Source: CAYXPR01 sp964467255 (lineage in GTDB: Bacteria > Pseudomonadota > Alphaproteobacteria > Rickettsiales > RGZB01). Taken from it: DNA of 64,000 bases. Shown in pieces: positions 1 through 8,480 of this stretch. Within the stretch, counting starts at the first letter, position 1. Each line of letters opens with the position of its first letter. Both the position numbers and the translations under genes were made by a program. The notes beneath the pieces were generated by a model that saw only the letters and a program-made list of their open reading frames with translations, was not told where the DNA came from and did not search any database. The DNA lies in contig CAYXPR010000012.1 of NCBI GenBank assembly GCA_964467255.1, positions 1 to 64,000 of the forward strand, read 5' to 3'.

Positions 1-134
1 CGTTCGATAAATACGCGGAAGAATTCAGCCAAGGCCAGGTGGGTGAACAGGCGGTAGCGAAGTTCATTGTCGATGCCATTAGAACCGGCGACATTAAAGC
101 CGCCACGGAGAACGTGGCCAAGTTACAAATTTGA
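1..134 (+). CDS. C-terminal end of an unidentified protein (partial)
   Basis: An open frame enters from the left edge in frame 3 and ends at TGA 132-134. It gives the last 43 residues of a protein. The readable end is rich in Ala, Glu and Lys and looks helical (for example AVAKFIVDAIRTGD). No motif allows a family call. The bases ahead of mlaA are compatible with an independent upstream gene, because two small inverted repeats separate the stop from mlaA. Function is unknown; that it is a real gene end is inferred only from the clean frame and plausible composition. Confidence 0.5.
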   Translation, partial: FDKYAEEFSQGQVGEQAVAKFIVDAIRTGDIKAATENVAKLQI

Positions 135-163
135 GGCAGTTTTTGCCGTGTGGATAGCAATAA

Positions 164-207
164 GTTGCATTTTTGCAACGAATGCGGCGTAAGTGAGGAA
201 ACGCCGC
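164..207. other. Two small inverted repeats between the partial gene and mlaA
   Basis: GTTGCA (164-169) pairs with TGCAAC (174-179) across a TTTT loop. GCGGCGT (184-190) pairs with ACGCCGC (201-207) across a 10-base loop. Neither is followed by a run of T, so a classical intrinsic terminator is not supported. They may still mark the end of the upstream transcript. Bases 208-366 hold no gene that I can support. Confidence 0.35.
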
Positions 208-366
208 CACAATTACTTTGCGTTATCAGTGGCTAATGTATAAAAAACGAGGCGAAAACGGCGGACTTAACGCTATTTTAACCAGTTTTTGTTACGCTCA
301 AATCCATGTTGCCGAAATCGATGGGGTGGCAATAGGGGAACTTCAGGGGGATACCAGAGTTTGATT

Positions 367-1125
367 ATGCAGAAATCTAGCGCTTTCACGTATATGTTGG
401 CGGGTGTTGCCGTTGCTGCTCTGGTGAGTGTTTCTTCGCCAGCGTATTCCGCCGTTGTAACGGGCGTGGGAATTGAAATTAAAGGCGAAAAGCTTGATGC
501 CGAGCAACCTGACCCCGCTGAAGGCGCAAACCGTGCCATCTATGAATTCAATCAGGTGGTCGATAAAGCGGCCGTGAAGCCAGTTGCCAAAGTGTATAAA
601 GCGGTGGTGCCTGAATGGGGCCGCGACCGTATCGGTAGCTTTGTGAACAACCTCTCTGAGCCGGTGACGTTTGTGAACTCCCTGTTGCAGGGCGATGTGA
701 ATAATGCGTTCGGTTCATTCTGGCGCTTCACGATTAACTCCACGCTGGGTATTGGCGGCTTGTTCGACACTGCTGGTGTTGCAGGCCTTGAGCAGCGCAA
801 AGAAGACTTTGACCAGACGCTTGGTTTTTATGGCGTTCAAACCGGCCCTTACGTCATGCTGCCGCTGCTGGGCTCGACCACGCTGCGCGGCATTTTCGGC
901 TTGGGCGTGGATAGCGTGACCAATCCGTTCAACTATGCAGGCACCGCAGTGACGGCTACCCGCGTGGGCACTGAAGTGGTCAGCCGCCGTTCCGACGCAC
1001 TTGAGCTGACGGACGAAATTGAGCGGACATCGTTTGACCCTTATGCTACAATCCGCAGTGCCTACTTCCAGCACCGGAAGGCACAGGTTAAAAACCATCA
1101 TGACGTTCCGAAAGGCGCTCAGTAA
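367..1125 (+). CDS. mlaA: MlaA/VacJ family outer-membrane lipid transport protein
   Basis: MlaA sits in the outer membrane and removes misplaced phospholipid from the outer leaflet, passing it to periplasmic MlaC. The frame is open from 289, but ATG 367 is preferred because it begins directly with a signal peptide (about 29 residues, hydrophobic, ending AYSA). Family signatures are clear: an NxxxxxxFVNSLLQGD stretch, then RFTINSTLGIGGLFD, then a DFDQTLG...GPYVMLPLLG block with R(G/D) following. E. coli MlaA is a lipoprotein, but here the signal peptide lacks a Cys at the cleavage site, so it appears to be processed by signal peptidase I. mlaC starts two bases after the stop, so the two are co-transcribed. 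The MlaFED permease genes are not in the window. Confidence 0.93.
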   Translation: MQKSSAFTYMLAGVAVAALVSVSSPAYSAVVTGVGIEIKGEKLDAEQPDPAEGANRAIYEFNQVVDKAAVKPVAKVYKAVVPEWGRDRIGSFVNNLSEPVTFVNSLLQGDVNNAFGSFWRFTINSTLGIGGLFDTAGVAGLEQRKEDFDQTLGFYGVQTGPYVMLPLLGSTTLRGIFGLGVDSVTNPFNYAGTAVTATRVGTEVVSRRSDALELTDEIERTSFDPYATIRSAYFQHRKAQVKNHHDVPKGAQ

Positions 1126-1127
1126 CC

Positions 1128-1757
1128 ATGCAGTACGTTATCTCCCCTATCTCCGCTCGTATGTATACGTTCGTTGTTGCCATTTGCGTAAGCGTGCTTC
1201 TGCTGGCTACACCGGCTGCAGCATCGGCAGATGCCGCCCGCGGTTTCGTGCAGGGCCTCAGCGACAAAGTGCTGGCCGTGATTCAGTCTAAAGCCAGCGA
1301 CAGCGAAAAAGAGAAAAAGCTCGTCAGCATTTTTGAACAGTCGGTGGATACGGCATGGATGGGTCGTTTCGCCATGGGCCAGCATTTCAAAAAGCTCTCT
1401 GAAGATAAGAAAGCCAAATATCTTGGTCTGTATAAGGATTATCTGATTCAGAGCTACATTCCCCGCTTTAGAGAATATACCGGCGAAAAAATCAAAATCG
1501 TGAGCGTGCGTCCTGACAAGAACAACGAATATTTTGTGCAGACCGAAATCGTTCGCCCAGACGGCAGGCCTCCGGTGCTGGTGGATTACCGCCTGCGTGA
1601 AAATGCGGGCAGCTACAAGCTGGTGGACATCATTGGTGAAGGCATCAGCCTTATCACCACGCAGCGCTCCGACTTTGGCGGTGCCATTTCACAAGGTGGT
1701 GTCGATGGCTTTGTTGAAAAGCTGGAAGCCCGCGTGAAGGCAAACAAAAACAACTAA
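1128..1757 (+). CDS. mlaC: MlaC/Ttg2D family periplasmic phospholipid-binding protein
   Basis: MlaC shuttles phospholipid through the periplasm between MlaA and the inner-membrane MlaFED complex. The 209-residue product has a hydrophobic export segment near residues 13-30 ending in AAASA. The MlaC fold follows: an FEQSVDTAWMGRFAMG block, a YKDYLIQSYIPRFREYTGEKIKI block, and VDYRLRENAGSYKLVDIIGEGIS near the end. The length fits the family. It follows mlaA after two bases (TAACCATG), which supports translational coupling. The next gene, tadA, converges on it. Confidence 0.92.
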   Translation: MQYVISPISARMYTFVVAICVSVLLLATPAAASADAARGFVQGLSDKVLAVIQSKASDSEKEKKLVSIFEQSVDTAWMGRFAMGQHFKKLSEDKKAKYLGLYKDYLIQSYIPRFREYTGEKIKIVSVRPDKNNEYFVQTEIVRPDGRPPVLVDYRLRENAGSYKLVDIIGEGISLITTQRSDFGGAISQGGVDGFVEKLEARVKANKNN

Positions 1758-1763
1758 GCTTCT

Positions 1764-2228
1764 TTAGCGCTTCTTCTTAAAAAAATCCTGCAACAATTCG
1801 CGGCATGGCGTGGCCATGATGCCGTCTATCACTTCCGGCTTGTGGTGGCAGCTGCTGCTTTTGAAAATGCGCGCGCCGTTTTCCACGCCACCCATTTTTT
1901 CATCTGCCGCGCCATAATACACACGGCGAACACGTGCAAAACTTATCGCCTGTGCGCACATGGGGCAGGGCTCCAGCGTCACATACAAATCGCAGCCTTC
2001 AAGCCGTGGTGTGCCGAGTTTTGCGCAGGCTTGCCGCAATGCCAGAATTTCAGCATGAGCGCTGGGGTCGTTTAACTCTTCCACGCGGTTTCCGGCGCGG
2101 GCGATAATGGTGCCTTTTGCATCCACCACCACGGCGCCCACAGGCACTTCATCGCGTGCGGCGGCGGCGCGTGCCTCTTCCAGTGCTTTTTCCATCGGCG
2201 GAAATTGCGTGATGTTTACTTTAGCCAT
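1764..2228 (-). CDS. tadA: tRNA-specific adenosine deaminase TadA
   Basis: TadA converts the wobble adenosine A34 of tRNA-Arg(ACG) to inosine. The 154-residue protein has the zinc-dependent cytidine/adenosine deaminase core: His58 and the catalytic Glu60 in SAHAEI, and Cys88 and Cys91 in EPCPMC. The FARVRRVYYGAAD segment that follows is typical of TadA rather than of cytosine or guanine deaminases. The C-terminal FF(K)3 ending also suits TadA. The start overlaps the end of folKP by 13 bases, so the two are probably translated from one message. Standard length, nothing missing. Confidence 0.94.
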   Translation of the reverse strand: MAKVNITQFPPMEKALEEARAAAARDEVPVGAVVVDAKGTIIARAGNRVEELNDPSAHAEILALRQACAKLGTPRLEGCDLYVTLEPCPMCAQAISFARVRRVYYGAADEKMGGVENGARIFKSSSCHHKPEVIDGIMATPCRELLQDFFKKKR

Positions 2229-3520
2229 GCGGGCGCTTTCTTCGGGTTTGTGATTGCCTCACGGTTTAGTGCTACATGATGCACCCGCACATAATCAACT
2301 TTATTCGCAGCAAGGTATCCTGTAATGAGCGCTGTTTCCGCATCGCGCTCACTGGCAGGTTTTTGTGTCAGCATCGCAAGGAATGATTTGCGCGAATGGC
2401 CATAAAGAAGTGGCAGGCCGAGGGCTTTGAGTTCACTCACGCGCTTTATTAATTGCAGCGATTGCTCGGCGGTTTTACCAAAGCCGATGCCGGGGTCTAA
2501 AATCAGGCGCGAGCGGGCAATGCCCGCATCTTCGCAATATTTTATTTTTTCATTAAACCATGCGATGAGTGTTGCAATCACATCCACATCATCCGGCAGC
2601 AAAAAATCCTTGCTGGCAGGCACACCAAGGTTATGCATGAGTACCAGTTTACAGGTGCTGTGTTTTACCGCATCCAGCATGGCAGGCGTGCTAAGGCCGC
2701 TTACGTCGTTAATCCATGCTGCGCCAAGCTCAAGGGCTTTTGCAGCGGTTCCGGCATGGCGGGTGTCCACGCTTATCTGAGCGCTTAGGCCATATTTTTG
2801 CAGGGCCTCCAGCACGGGCTTTAAGCGCCGCCATTCTTCATCGGGGCGCAGTGGTGTTGCGCCGGGGCGGGTGGATTCAGCGCCGATATCAATCACGCGT
2901 GCGCCGTCATTCACCATCTGCTGGGCATGATGCACGGCCTCTTCCGGTTTCAGGTACAGATTCCCGTCGGAAAAAGAATCCGGTGTGATGTTCAGAATTC
3001 CCACACACTGCGTGCTGATTTTTTTATGCGTATTGCACGGCATGGGGTTTGGAAAAGTGTTGGCGACATCGGTGCCTTTTCTTCCATCGGGGAATGCCCA
3101 GTTCGGTGCAATATCCAGCAGGGGTAGCAGCGCGAAAGGGCGTTCTGCAATAAAGCGGTGAGGGATATGCAGCGTGTCTTCCGCCATCGTTACATTCTCA
3201 TACGTCAGTATATCAATGTCGATTTCGCGCGGGCCCCAAAAAGCGTGGTCTGGCTTGCGGCCCATTTCAGCTTCGATGGCTTTTATGGCGCGCAGTAAGT
3301 CCAAAGGTGCGAGCGATGTTTCTCCGCCGATTGCCATATTTAAAAATGGAATGTTCCAGCTTTCGGGTGCGCCTTCGGGCATCAACGCATCAGACTCATA
3401 CACGGCAGAGCGTGCAATATTTTTCAGAACCTGTTGCTGTTCAAGTGCGCGGATGGCGGTTCCGAAGAACATTTCCCTGTCCCCAAGGTTGGAGCCGAGG
3501 CCAAGGATAACAAACGGCAT
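2216..3520 (-). CDS. folKP: Fused HPPK-DHPS folate enzyme (FolK-FolP)
   Basis: This single 434-residue frame carries two consecutive steps of folate synthesis. Residues 1-145 are hydroxymethyl-dihydropterin pyrophosphokinase: GLGSNLGDRE at the start, then GPREIDIDIL and PHRFIAERPFALLPL. Residues 171-425 are dihydropteroate synthase: GILNITPDSFSDG, DIGAESTRPG, SVDTRH, NDVSG, DPGIGFGK and YGHSRKSF, all intact. The short linker has no stop or frameshift, and the DHPS start would lie deep inside the frame, so the fusion looks genuine. Bifunctional HPPK-DHPS proteins are known in plants, fungi and some intracellular bacteria; most proteobacteria keep them separate. popZ ends eight bases upstream and tadA overlaps downstream. 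Confidence 0.93.
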   Translation of the reverse strand: MPFVILGLGSNLGDREMFFGTAIRALEQQQVLKNIARSAVYESDALMPEGAPESWNIPFLNMAIGGETSLAPLDLLRAIKAIEAEMGRKPDHAFWGPREIDIDILTYENVTMAEDTLHIPHRFIAERPFALLPLLDIAPNWAFPDGRKGTDVANTFPNPMPCNTHKKISTQCVGILNITPDSFSDGNLYLKPEEAVHHAQQMVNDGARVIDIGAESTRPGATPLRPDEEWRRLKPVLEALQKYGLSAQISVDTRHAGTAAKALELGAAWINDVSGLSTPAMLDAVKHSTCKLVLMHNLGVPASKDFLLPDDVDVIATLIAWFNEKIKYCEDAGIARSRLILDPGIGFGKTAEQSLQLIKRVSELKALGLPLLYGHSRKSFLAMLTQKPASERDAETALITGYLAANKVDYVRVHHVALNREAITNPKKAPAWLK

Positions 3521-3528
3521 GGCGCTGC

Positions 3529-4158
3529 CTATTTATCTGGCAGGAGTTTGCGGACTTCTTTTTCCACGATGCGCTCCACAATCACGGGCAGGTTGCGGTC
3601 CAGCCACTGTGCGAGCATCGGCTTTAAGGATTCTGCCACAATGTCTTCCAGCGTGTTGCCGGAACGGAAAGCGGGCGAATCGATTTTAGGTGCCGGAATA
3701 TTTTTCACGAGGTTGCGGAGCGACTCAGCGGCGGCTTCGGCGCTCTGGCGTGAAAGCAAGCGCTCGGTGCTTTCGCTGCTACTGGCAGCAGGCGGCGTGT
3801 AAGCGGGTGCAGAAAATTCTTGCATAGCGGGTGATGGTGTCTGTTCCTGTGGCATTTCAGATCCTAACGCAGCATCAATGTTGTCCAGCACGTCACCCGG
3901 TGCGGAAGGGGCTTCAGCAACAGGCGCGGTTTCTTTGATTGGTGGCGGTGGGGTGTCGGTCACTTTCGTGGTTAACTCCAAAACGTCGTCTTGCTTTGGC
4001 TTTTCATCTTTTTTTGCTTTATCGGGTGCTTTCTTTTTATCAGCCATGGCATCACTGCTCGCGTTCTTGGGGGTTTCACCCGAAATGATTTCACGGATGG
4101 AGGAAAGAATGTCCTCCATCGATTTTTCTTCAGACGTTGCTTTTTCTTCAGCCGCCAT
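3529..4158 (-). CDS. popZ: PopZ-like polar organizing protein (DUF2497)
   Basis: PopZ self-assembles at the cell pole of alphaproteobacteria, tethers the chromosome origin through ParB and recruits polarity factors. The product shows the family layout. A short N-terminal helix with SMEDILSSIREIISG lies at residues 14-28. A long Pro/Glu/Ala-rich disordered linker runs to about residue 120. A C-terminal oligomerisation block contains LEDIVAESLKPMLAQWLD, then a VIVERIVEKEVRKLL helix. The length (209) is close to characterised members. tolC lies upstream on the same strand, an association common in alphaproteobacteria. Only a weak ribosome site precedes the ATG. Confidence 0.9.
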   Translation of the reverse strand: MAAEEKATSEEKSMEDILSSIREIISGETPKNASSDAMADKKKAPDKAKKDEKPKQDDVLELTTKVTDTPPPPIKETAPVAEAPSAPGDVLDNIDAALGSEMPQEQTPSPAMQEFSAPAYTPPAASSSESTERLLSRQSAEAAAESLRNLVKNIPAPKIDSPAFRSGNTLEDIVAESLKPMLAQWLDRNLPVIVERIVEKEVRKLLPDK

Positions 4159-4230
4159 AATTTTCTAACTCTACTTTAGGCAGCATAACAAACAAATCCT
4201 TACCCTACAACCGTCCTTGTAAAAGGCAGG

Positions 4231-5577
4231 TTAAAAACCAATTACTTTGTATTTCACTTTGTCTTTATATTCGTTCTGGTCGTAGCGCTCTACGTCAAGC
4301 TGCTGCGATTCCGCCGTCAGTTCACCCAGTGCAGCCAGCAGGCTATAAGTGGCAATCACTTCATTGCGCTGTGCGGAAACAAGGTTCACACGGGTGATAA
4401 ACAATTCTTGTTCAGCATCCAGAATATCAAGCACGGTGCGGGCGCCGAGCTCGGCTTCCTGCTTCACGCCTTCGAGCGCAATCTGCGCGGCGTTCACGGC
4501 ATCGGTAGTCGATTTAATCGTGGCGCGTGACGTACGCACGTTTTCCCACGCGCGGGTTACTTGTTCGACTGCCTTGTTGCGCGAGTCCTGCAGCTCGTTA
4601 TTGCGCTGCTCGCGGGTGCGTTTGTTTTGGCGCACCTGTGCATATTCCGAACCGCTTTGATAGAGGGGGATGTTCACATTGAACATCACGGAATCCACTT
4701 CACGCTCGGTGCTGCCGAAGAAACTGGCAAGGCCGTCTTCCTTACGCTTGATGGCTTGCACGTTGGCAGAAGGCAGAATGCGTGAACCCGCGATGTAGAT
4801 ATCGTTTTCTGCCGCATCGGCGCGGTATTCAGAAAAAAGCACATTCGGGTTATGTTCAGTGGCAAGGTTAATCGATTCCGTCAGTGTGCCGGGAATACCA
4901 GGCAGGCTGGTTGGCATGGAAACATTCACAGGCTCTGTGCCGACCACTTGCAGGTAATTGGCTTTGGCCGCTACCAGTGCGCCCTCTGCCACGGTTTTGT
5001 CAGACACAGCGCGGGAAAGGCGTGCCTCAGACTGTGCAACGTCCGTGCGCGTGGTTTCTCCCAGTTCAAATCGGTCTTTAGTGGCTTGAAGCTGTTCGGT
5101 CAGTACCTGTACGTTGCTCAGGTTCAGTTCCAGCACGCGCTGGGCACGCACCACGTCCATATACGCCGTAACGGCATCGGAGAGGATTTCCTGCTCCACG
5201 GCCGTTAAGCGATGTTGCTCGGCGGTGATAAGGTTTTGCGCGCGTTTGACCTCAGCGACACTGCCGAAGCCGTTGAATATTGGCTGCGTTGCCTGAATCT
5301 GGCGGTTTTTGACCTGATTATCGTCCGTGCGGCTGCCATATTTCTGCTCATCGCGCCCGCGCTCATAATTAGCGCTCACGTTGGGTAAAAATCCGGCATA
5401 GGCGGAGGGTAATTCTTCTGCGGTGGCTTCCAGCTGCGAGCGCGCGGCTTGCAGCGAAGGGTTGGCCATATAGGCCTGACCAAGCGCTTCTTTCAGCGTT
5501 GCGGCGTGCGAGGCGGCAGGTAGGCTAACGCTAACCAAAAGAGCCGCAAGCGCGATTTTATACGATGTCTGTTTCAT
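4231..5577 (-). CDS. tolC: TolC-family outer membrane efflux/secretion channel
   Basis: TolC proteins form the outer-membrane and periplasmic tunnel for type I secretion and multidrug efflux. The 448-residue product has a 25-residue signal peptide (cleavage after ASHA). Two internally repeated halves follow: ATLKEALGQAYMANPSLQAARSQL near residue 26 and a matching NLATEHNPNVLFSEYRADAAEN in the second half. Coiled-coil stretches rich in Gln, Glu and Arg fill each half. ARTVLDILDAEQELFITRVNLV is the hallmark of the second half. No membrane fusion protein or ABC exporter lies next to it, so the partner is encoded elsewhere. It is followed by popZ on the same strand. Confidence 0.92.
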   Translation of the reverse strand: MKQTSYKIALAALLVSVSLPAASHAATLKEALGQAYMANPSLQAARSQLEATAEELPSAYAGFLPNVSANYERGRDEQKYGSRTDDNQVKNRQIQATQPIFNGFGSVAEVKRAQNLITAEQHRLTAVEQEILSDAVTAYMDVVRAQRVLELNLSNVQVLTEQLQATKDRFELGETTRTDVAQSEARLSRAVSDKTVAEGALVAAKANYLQVVGTEPVNVSMPTSLPGIPGTLTESINLATEHNPNVLFSEYRADAAENDIYIAGSRILPSANVQAIKRKEDGLASFFGSTEREVDSVMFNVNIPLYQSGSEYAQVRQNKRTREQRNNELQDSRNKAVEQVTRAWENVRTSRATIKSTTDAVNAAQIALEGVKQEAELGARTVLDILDAEQELFITRVNLVSAQRNEVIATYSLLAALGELTAESQQLDVERYDQNEYKDKVKYKVIGF

Positions 5578-5639
5578 AGCTCACCAAAACTTGCGGCAAA
5601 ATTAGCAGAAAAATAACGCATTTCAAAGCGTTAAATGCA

Positions 5640-6986
5640 TCAGCCCAATGTGTAGACGGTTTGGCCGCGCACCACGGTGCGAATGGCGCGCCCCTTGGCT
5701 TTTACGCCTTGGAACGGCGAATTTTTTGATTTGCTGACAAAATCATCCGGTTCTATGGTCCATTTATGGTCGAGGTCAATCAGCGTCAGGTCGGCACGAA
5801 GGCCTTTTTTCAGGCGTCCGGCTGGCTGGTGGATAATATCTGCCGCCTTGTTCGTCATTTTGCCAATCGCATCGCGTAAGGTCAGGTGCTTCTGGTGCAC
5901 CAGTTCGAGTGATAGCGGCAGCATGGTTTCCACCCCCACGATACCGAATGCGGCGGAAGCCAGCGGCACACGCTTAGATTCTTGGTCGTGCGGGGCGTGG
6001 TCGGTGGCGATGGCGTCAATCGTGCCGTCGGCGAGGCCTTCGATAATTGCCAGCCTGTCTTCTTCCGAGCGCAGCGGCGGGTTCATTTTCGCGAAGGTTT
6101 TGTATTCCAGCACGGCTTCGTCGGTCAGCATAAAATGGTGTGGTGCCGCTTCTGCCGTTACGTTCAATCCTTTTTTCTTCGCGCGGCGGATGGCTTCTAC
6201 GGCTTGGCGGGTCGAAACATGCAGCACGTGGTAATGCCCACCGGTCAGTTCCAGCAGCAGTAGGTCACGCTCCACGCAAATGGCTTCGGAGGCATTCGGA
6301 ATGCCCGTTACGCCCAGCACGGTAGAAACGCGGCCTTCATTAATGCAGCCGCCGTTTGAAAGGTGCAGGTCTTCCGCGTGCTGCGCACAAGGCAGGCCGA
6401 GCATGCTGGCATATTCCATGGCGCGGCGCATCAGCAGGCTGTTCATCACCGGCAGGCCATCGTCGGTGAAACCCACCACGATGCCGGTTTCCTTGAGTAG
6501 GCCCATTTCGGTGAGTGCTTCGCCCTTCATGCCTTTTGAAATAGCAGCGTAAGCGCGGATATTCACATAAGCCGTTTCACGGGCACGATTTTTTACGAAT
6601 TCCAGAATCGGCACTTCATCCAGCACCGGCTTGGTGTTGGGCTGGCATACAACAGTGGTGATACCGCCTGCGGCTGCAGACTTACTACCCGTCGCGATGG
6701 TTTCTTTATGTTCCTGACCCGGTTCGCGGAAGTGCACCTGCAAATCAATCAGGCCGGGGCAGAGCAGGTGGCCCTTGCAGTCCACCACTTCGATGCCTTC
6801 CGGCACACCGTCGTTAAACAAGCGTGGGCCGAGGTCGGCAATTTTGGAACCCTCGGTGAGCAACGCACCCTTTTTATCCAGCTTGGTTTCTGGGTCGAAT
6901 AGGCGGGCGTTGATGTAAGCAGTCCGGCGGGACTTATTCCATTTTTCCTTGGGGAGATTCCAGGCCTGCTTCAGTTTTTTGCTCAT
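5640..6986 (-). CDS. pyrC: Dihydroorotase (amidohydrolase superfamily)
   Basis: Dihydroorotase closes carbamoyl-aspartate to dihydroorotate, the third step of pyrimidine synthesis. It is coded 18 bases downstream of pyrB, as in many pyrBC operons. The class I amidohydrolase motifs are mostly intact: His85 in VHFREPG, Asp175 in FTDDG, His203 in HAED, His256 in HVLHVST and Asp329 in IATDHAPH. The first metal ligand is changed, however: the usual D-x-H-x-H reads D81-L-Q83-V-H85. This could mean altered metal binding, or a variant in which PyrB completes the active unit. I recall similar Gln variants from alphaproteobacteria, so catalytic loss should not be assumed. Confidence 0.88.
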   Translation of the reverse strand: MSKKLKQAWNLPKEKWNKSRRTAYINARLFDPETKLDKKGALLTEGSKIADLGPRLFNDGVPEGIEVVDCKGHLLCPGLIDLQVHFREPGQEHKETIATGSKSAAAGGITTVVCQPNTKPVLDEVPILEFVKNRARETAYVNIRAYAAISKGMKGEALTEMGLLKETGIVVGFTDDGLPVMNSLLMRRAMEYASMLGLPCAQHAEDLHLSNGGCINEGRVSTVLGVTGIPNASEAICVERDLLLLELTGGHYHVLHVSTRQAVEAIRRAKKKGLNVTAEAAPHHFMLTDEAVLEYKTFAKMNPPLRSEEDRLAIIEGLADGTIDAIATDHAPHDQESKRVPLASAAFGIVGVETMLPLSLELVHQKHLTLRDAIGKMTNKAADIIHQPAGRLKKGLRADLTLIDLDHKWTIEPDDFVSKSKNSPFQGVKAKGRAIRTVVRGQTVYTLG

Positions 6987-7004
6987 AACACCTTACTTAC
7001 AGTT

Positions 7005-7937
7005 TTACTTATGCGTTGCTAAAAGTTCCAGTATCGCTTGGCGCACGGCCACGCCCATTTCCACTTGGTCGAGAATCACGCTGCGGTTGATATCATCGGC
7101 TAGTTCGCTGTCAATTTCAACGCCGCGGTTAATCGGGCCGGGATGCATCACGAATACGTCCGGCTTTGCCAGTTTCAATTTCTTATAATCCAAACCATAC
7201 AGGTGGAAATATTCAGCGAACGAAGGCACGTAGCTGCCGCTCATGCGCTCGCGCTGCAGGCGCAGCATCATAATCACATCCACGTCCTTGATGCCTTTTT
7301 TCATCGAATAAAACACCTTGGCGCCGAGTGTTGCTGCAAAAGGTGGCATCAGCGTCGGCGGCGCAATAATGCGCACTTCCGCACCCATGGTGGTGAGCAG
7401 ATAAATGTTCGAGCGCGCCACGCGGCTGTGCAGAATGTCGCCGCAGATAGCAATTTTAAGGCCCTTGATTTTACCTACGCGGCGGCGGATGGTCAGCGCA
7501 TCCAGCAGTGCTTGTGTGGGGTGTTCGTGGCAGCCATCGCCCGCGTTAATCACCGAGCACTTTACTTTGTGCGAAAGAAGTTGCACCGCGCCGCTTTCCG
7601 GGTGGCGCACGGTGATAAAATCGGGATGCATGGCATTCAGCGTCATCGCTGTGTCGAGCAGCGTTTCACCTTTTTCCACCGCCGAGGTTGCAACCTGCAT
7701 GTTAATCACGTCTGCCGAAAGGCGCTTGCCTGCCAGCTCAAACGAGGTACGGGTGCGGGTGGAATTTTCAAAGAATAAATTGATGAGCGTGCTGCCGCGC
7801 AAGGTCGCGCGCTTTTTATCTTTCTGGCGGTTTAGGGCTACATAGTCTTCCGCGAGATCTAAAATAGCGGTGATATCTTTGGCGGTGAGGTCTTTAACCC
7901 CGAGCAGGTGCTTATACGGAAAACGATACGCCGCCAT
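7005..7937 (-). CDS. pyrB: Aspartate carbamoyltransferase catalytic subunit
   Basis: PyrB joins carbamoyl phosphate to aspartate, the committed step of pyrimidine synthesis. The 310-residue protein carries the carbamoyl-phosphate loop FFENSTRTRTSFE (Ser59-Arg63), the HPTQALLDALT signature and a VFVMHPGPINRGVEI segment near the end, all typical. No pyrI regulatory subunit is present, which is normal for the class of ATCase that works with dihydroorotase. pyrC follows after 18 bases, so the pair is one unit. bcp ends 11 bases upstream on the same strand and may be co-transcribed. Confidence 0.96.
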   Translation of the reverse strand: MAAYRFPYKHLLGVKDLTAKDITAILDLAEDYVALNRQKDKKRATLRGSTLINLFFENSTRTRTSFELAGKRLSADVINMQVATSAVEKGETLLDTAMTLNAMHPDFITVRHPESGAVQLLSHKVKCSVINAGDGCHEHPTQALLDALTIRRRVGKIKGLKIAICGDILHSRVARSNIYLLTTMGAEVRIIAPPTLMPPFAATLGAKVFYSMKKGIKDVDVIMMLRLQRERMSGSYVPSFAEYFHLYGLDYKKLKLAKPDVFVMHPGPINRGVEIDSELADDINRSVILDQVEMGVAVRQAILELLATHK

Positions 7938-7948
7938 GATAACTCTAA

Positions 7949-8455
7949 CTATCCCTTACGCTCTAAATCTTTCACTGCTTGCAGTACTTCTTCCGCGTGG
8001 CCATCCACCTTCACCTTGTGCCAGATTTTGGCAATCTTACCTTCTTCGTTGATCAGGAAAGTGTCGCGCTGAATGCCCATATATTTTTTGCCGTACATGT
8101 TTTTTTCCACCCACACGTCATAGGCTTCCACCACGGTGCCGTCTTCGTCCGCGGCCAGTGCAAACGGCAGGCAGTATTTATCTTTAAAGGCATTGTGGCT
8201 TTCCACGCTGTCTTTCGACACGCCGATAATCACTGTGTTGTAGAGGTCGAAATCTTCCTTGCGGTCGCGGAAGTCTTTGGCTTCCACTGTGCAGCCGGGG
8301 GTGTCATCTTTTGGGTAAAAATAGAGGACTACATTTTTGCCGCGCAGCTTGGAAAGGTCTACTTCGCCGCCGCCATCTGTCGCCAATACAAAGTCTGGTG
8401 CAAAATCGCCTTCAGCAAGGGCGCGTGCGTTCTTATTTGCAGGGGTCTGACTCAT
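7949..8455 (-). CDS. bcp: Peroxiredoxin, Bcp/PrxQ type (thiol peroxidase)
   Basis: This family reduces hydrogen and alkyl peroxides with electrons from thioredoxin. The 168-residue product has the AhpC/TSA fold, with DFAPDF near the start and the peroxidatic cysteine Cys55 in DDTPGCTVEA. E. coli Bcp has a second Cys five residues later; here that position is Lys60, so resolution must use another Cys (one occurs in DKYCLPF) or an external thiol. It lies between glnE and pyrB on the same strand. A thioredoxin gene is also in the window, at 25.4 kb. Confidence 0.93.
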   Translation of the reverse strand: MSQTPANKNARALAEGDFAPDFVLATDGGGEVDLSKLRGKNVVLYFYPKDDTPGCTVEAKDFRDRKEDFDLYNTVIIGVSKDSVESHNAFKDKYCLPFALAADEDGTVVEAYDVWVEKNMYGKKYMGIQRDTFLINEEGKIAKIWHKVKVDGHAEEVLQAVKDLERKG

Positions 8456-8480
8456 GCGATACTCCTTAGATTTTTATCGT

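Noticed and set aside
289..366. N-terminal extension of mlaA (26 residues)
   Set aside because: It is Arg/Gly/Cys-rich and stands before a perfect signal peptide that starts at ATG 367.
3174..3802. Overlapping plus-strand frames opposite folKP and popZ
   Set aside because: They are antisense shadows of genes with strong family motifs on the minus strand.
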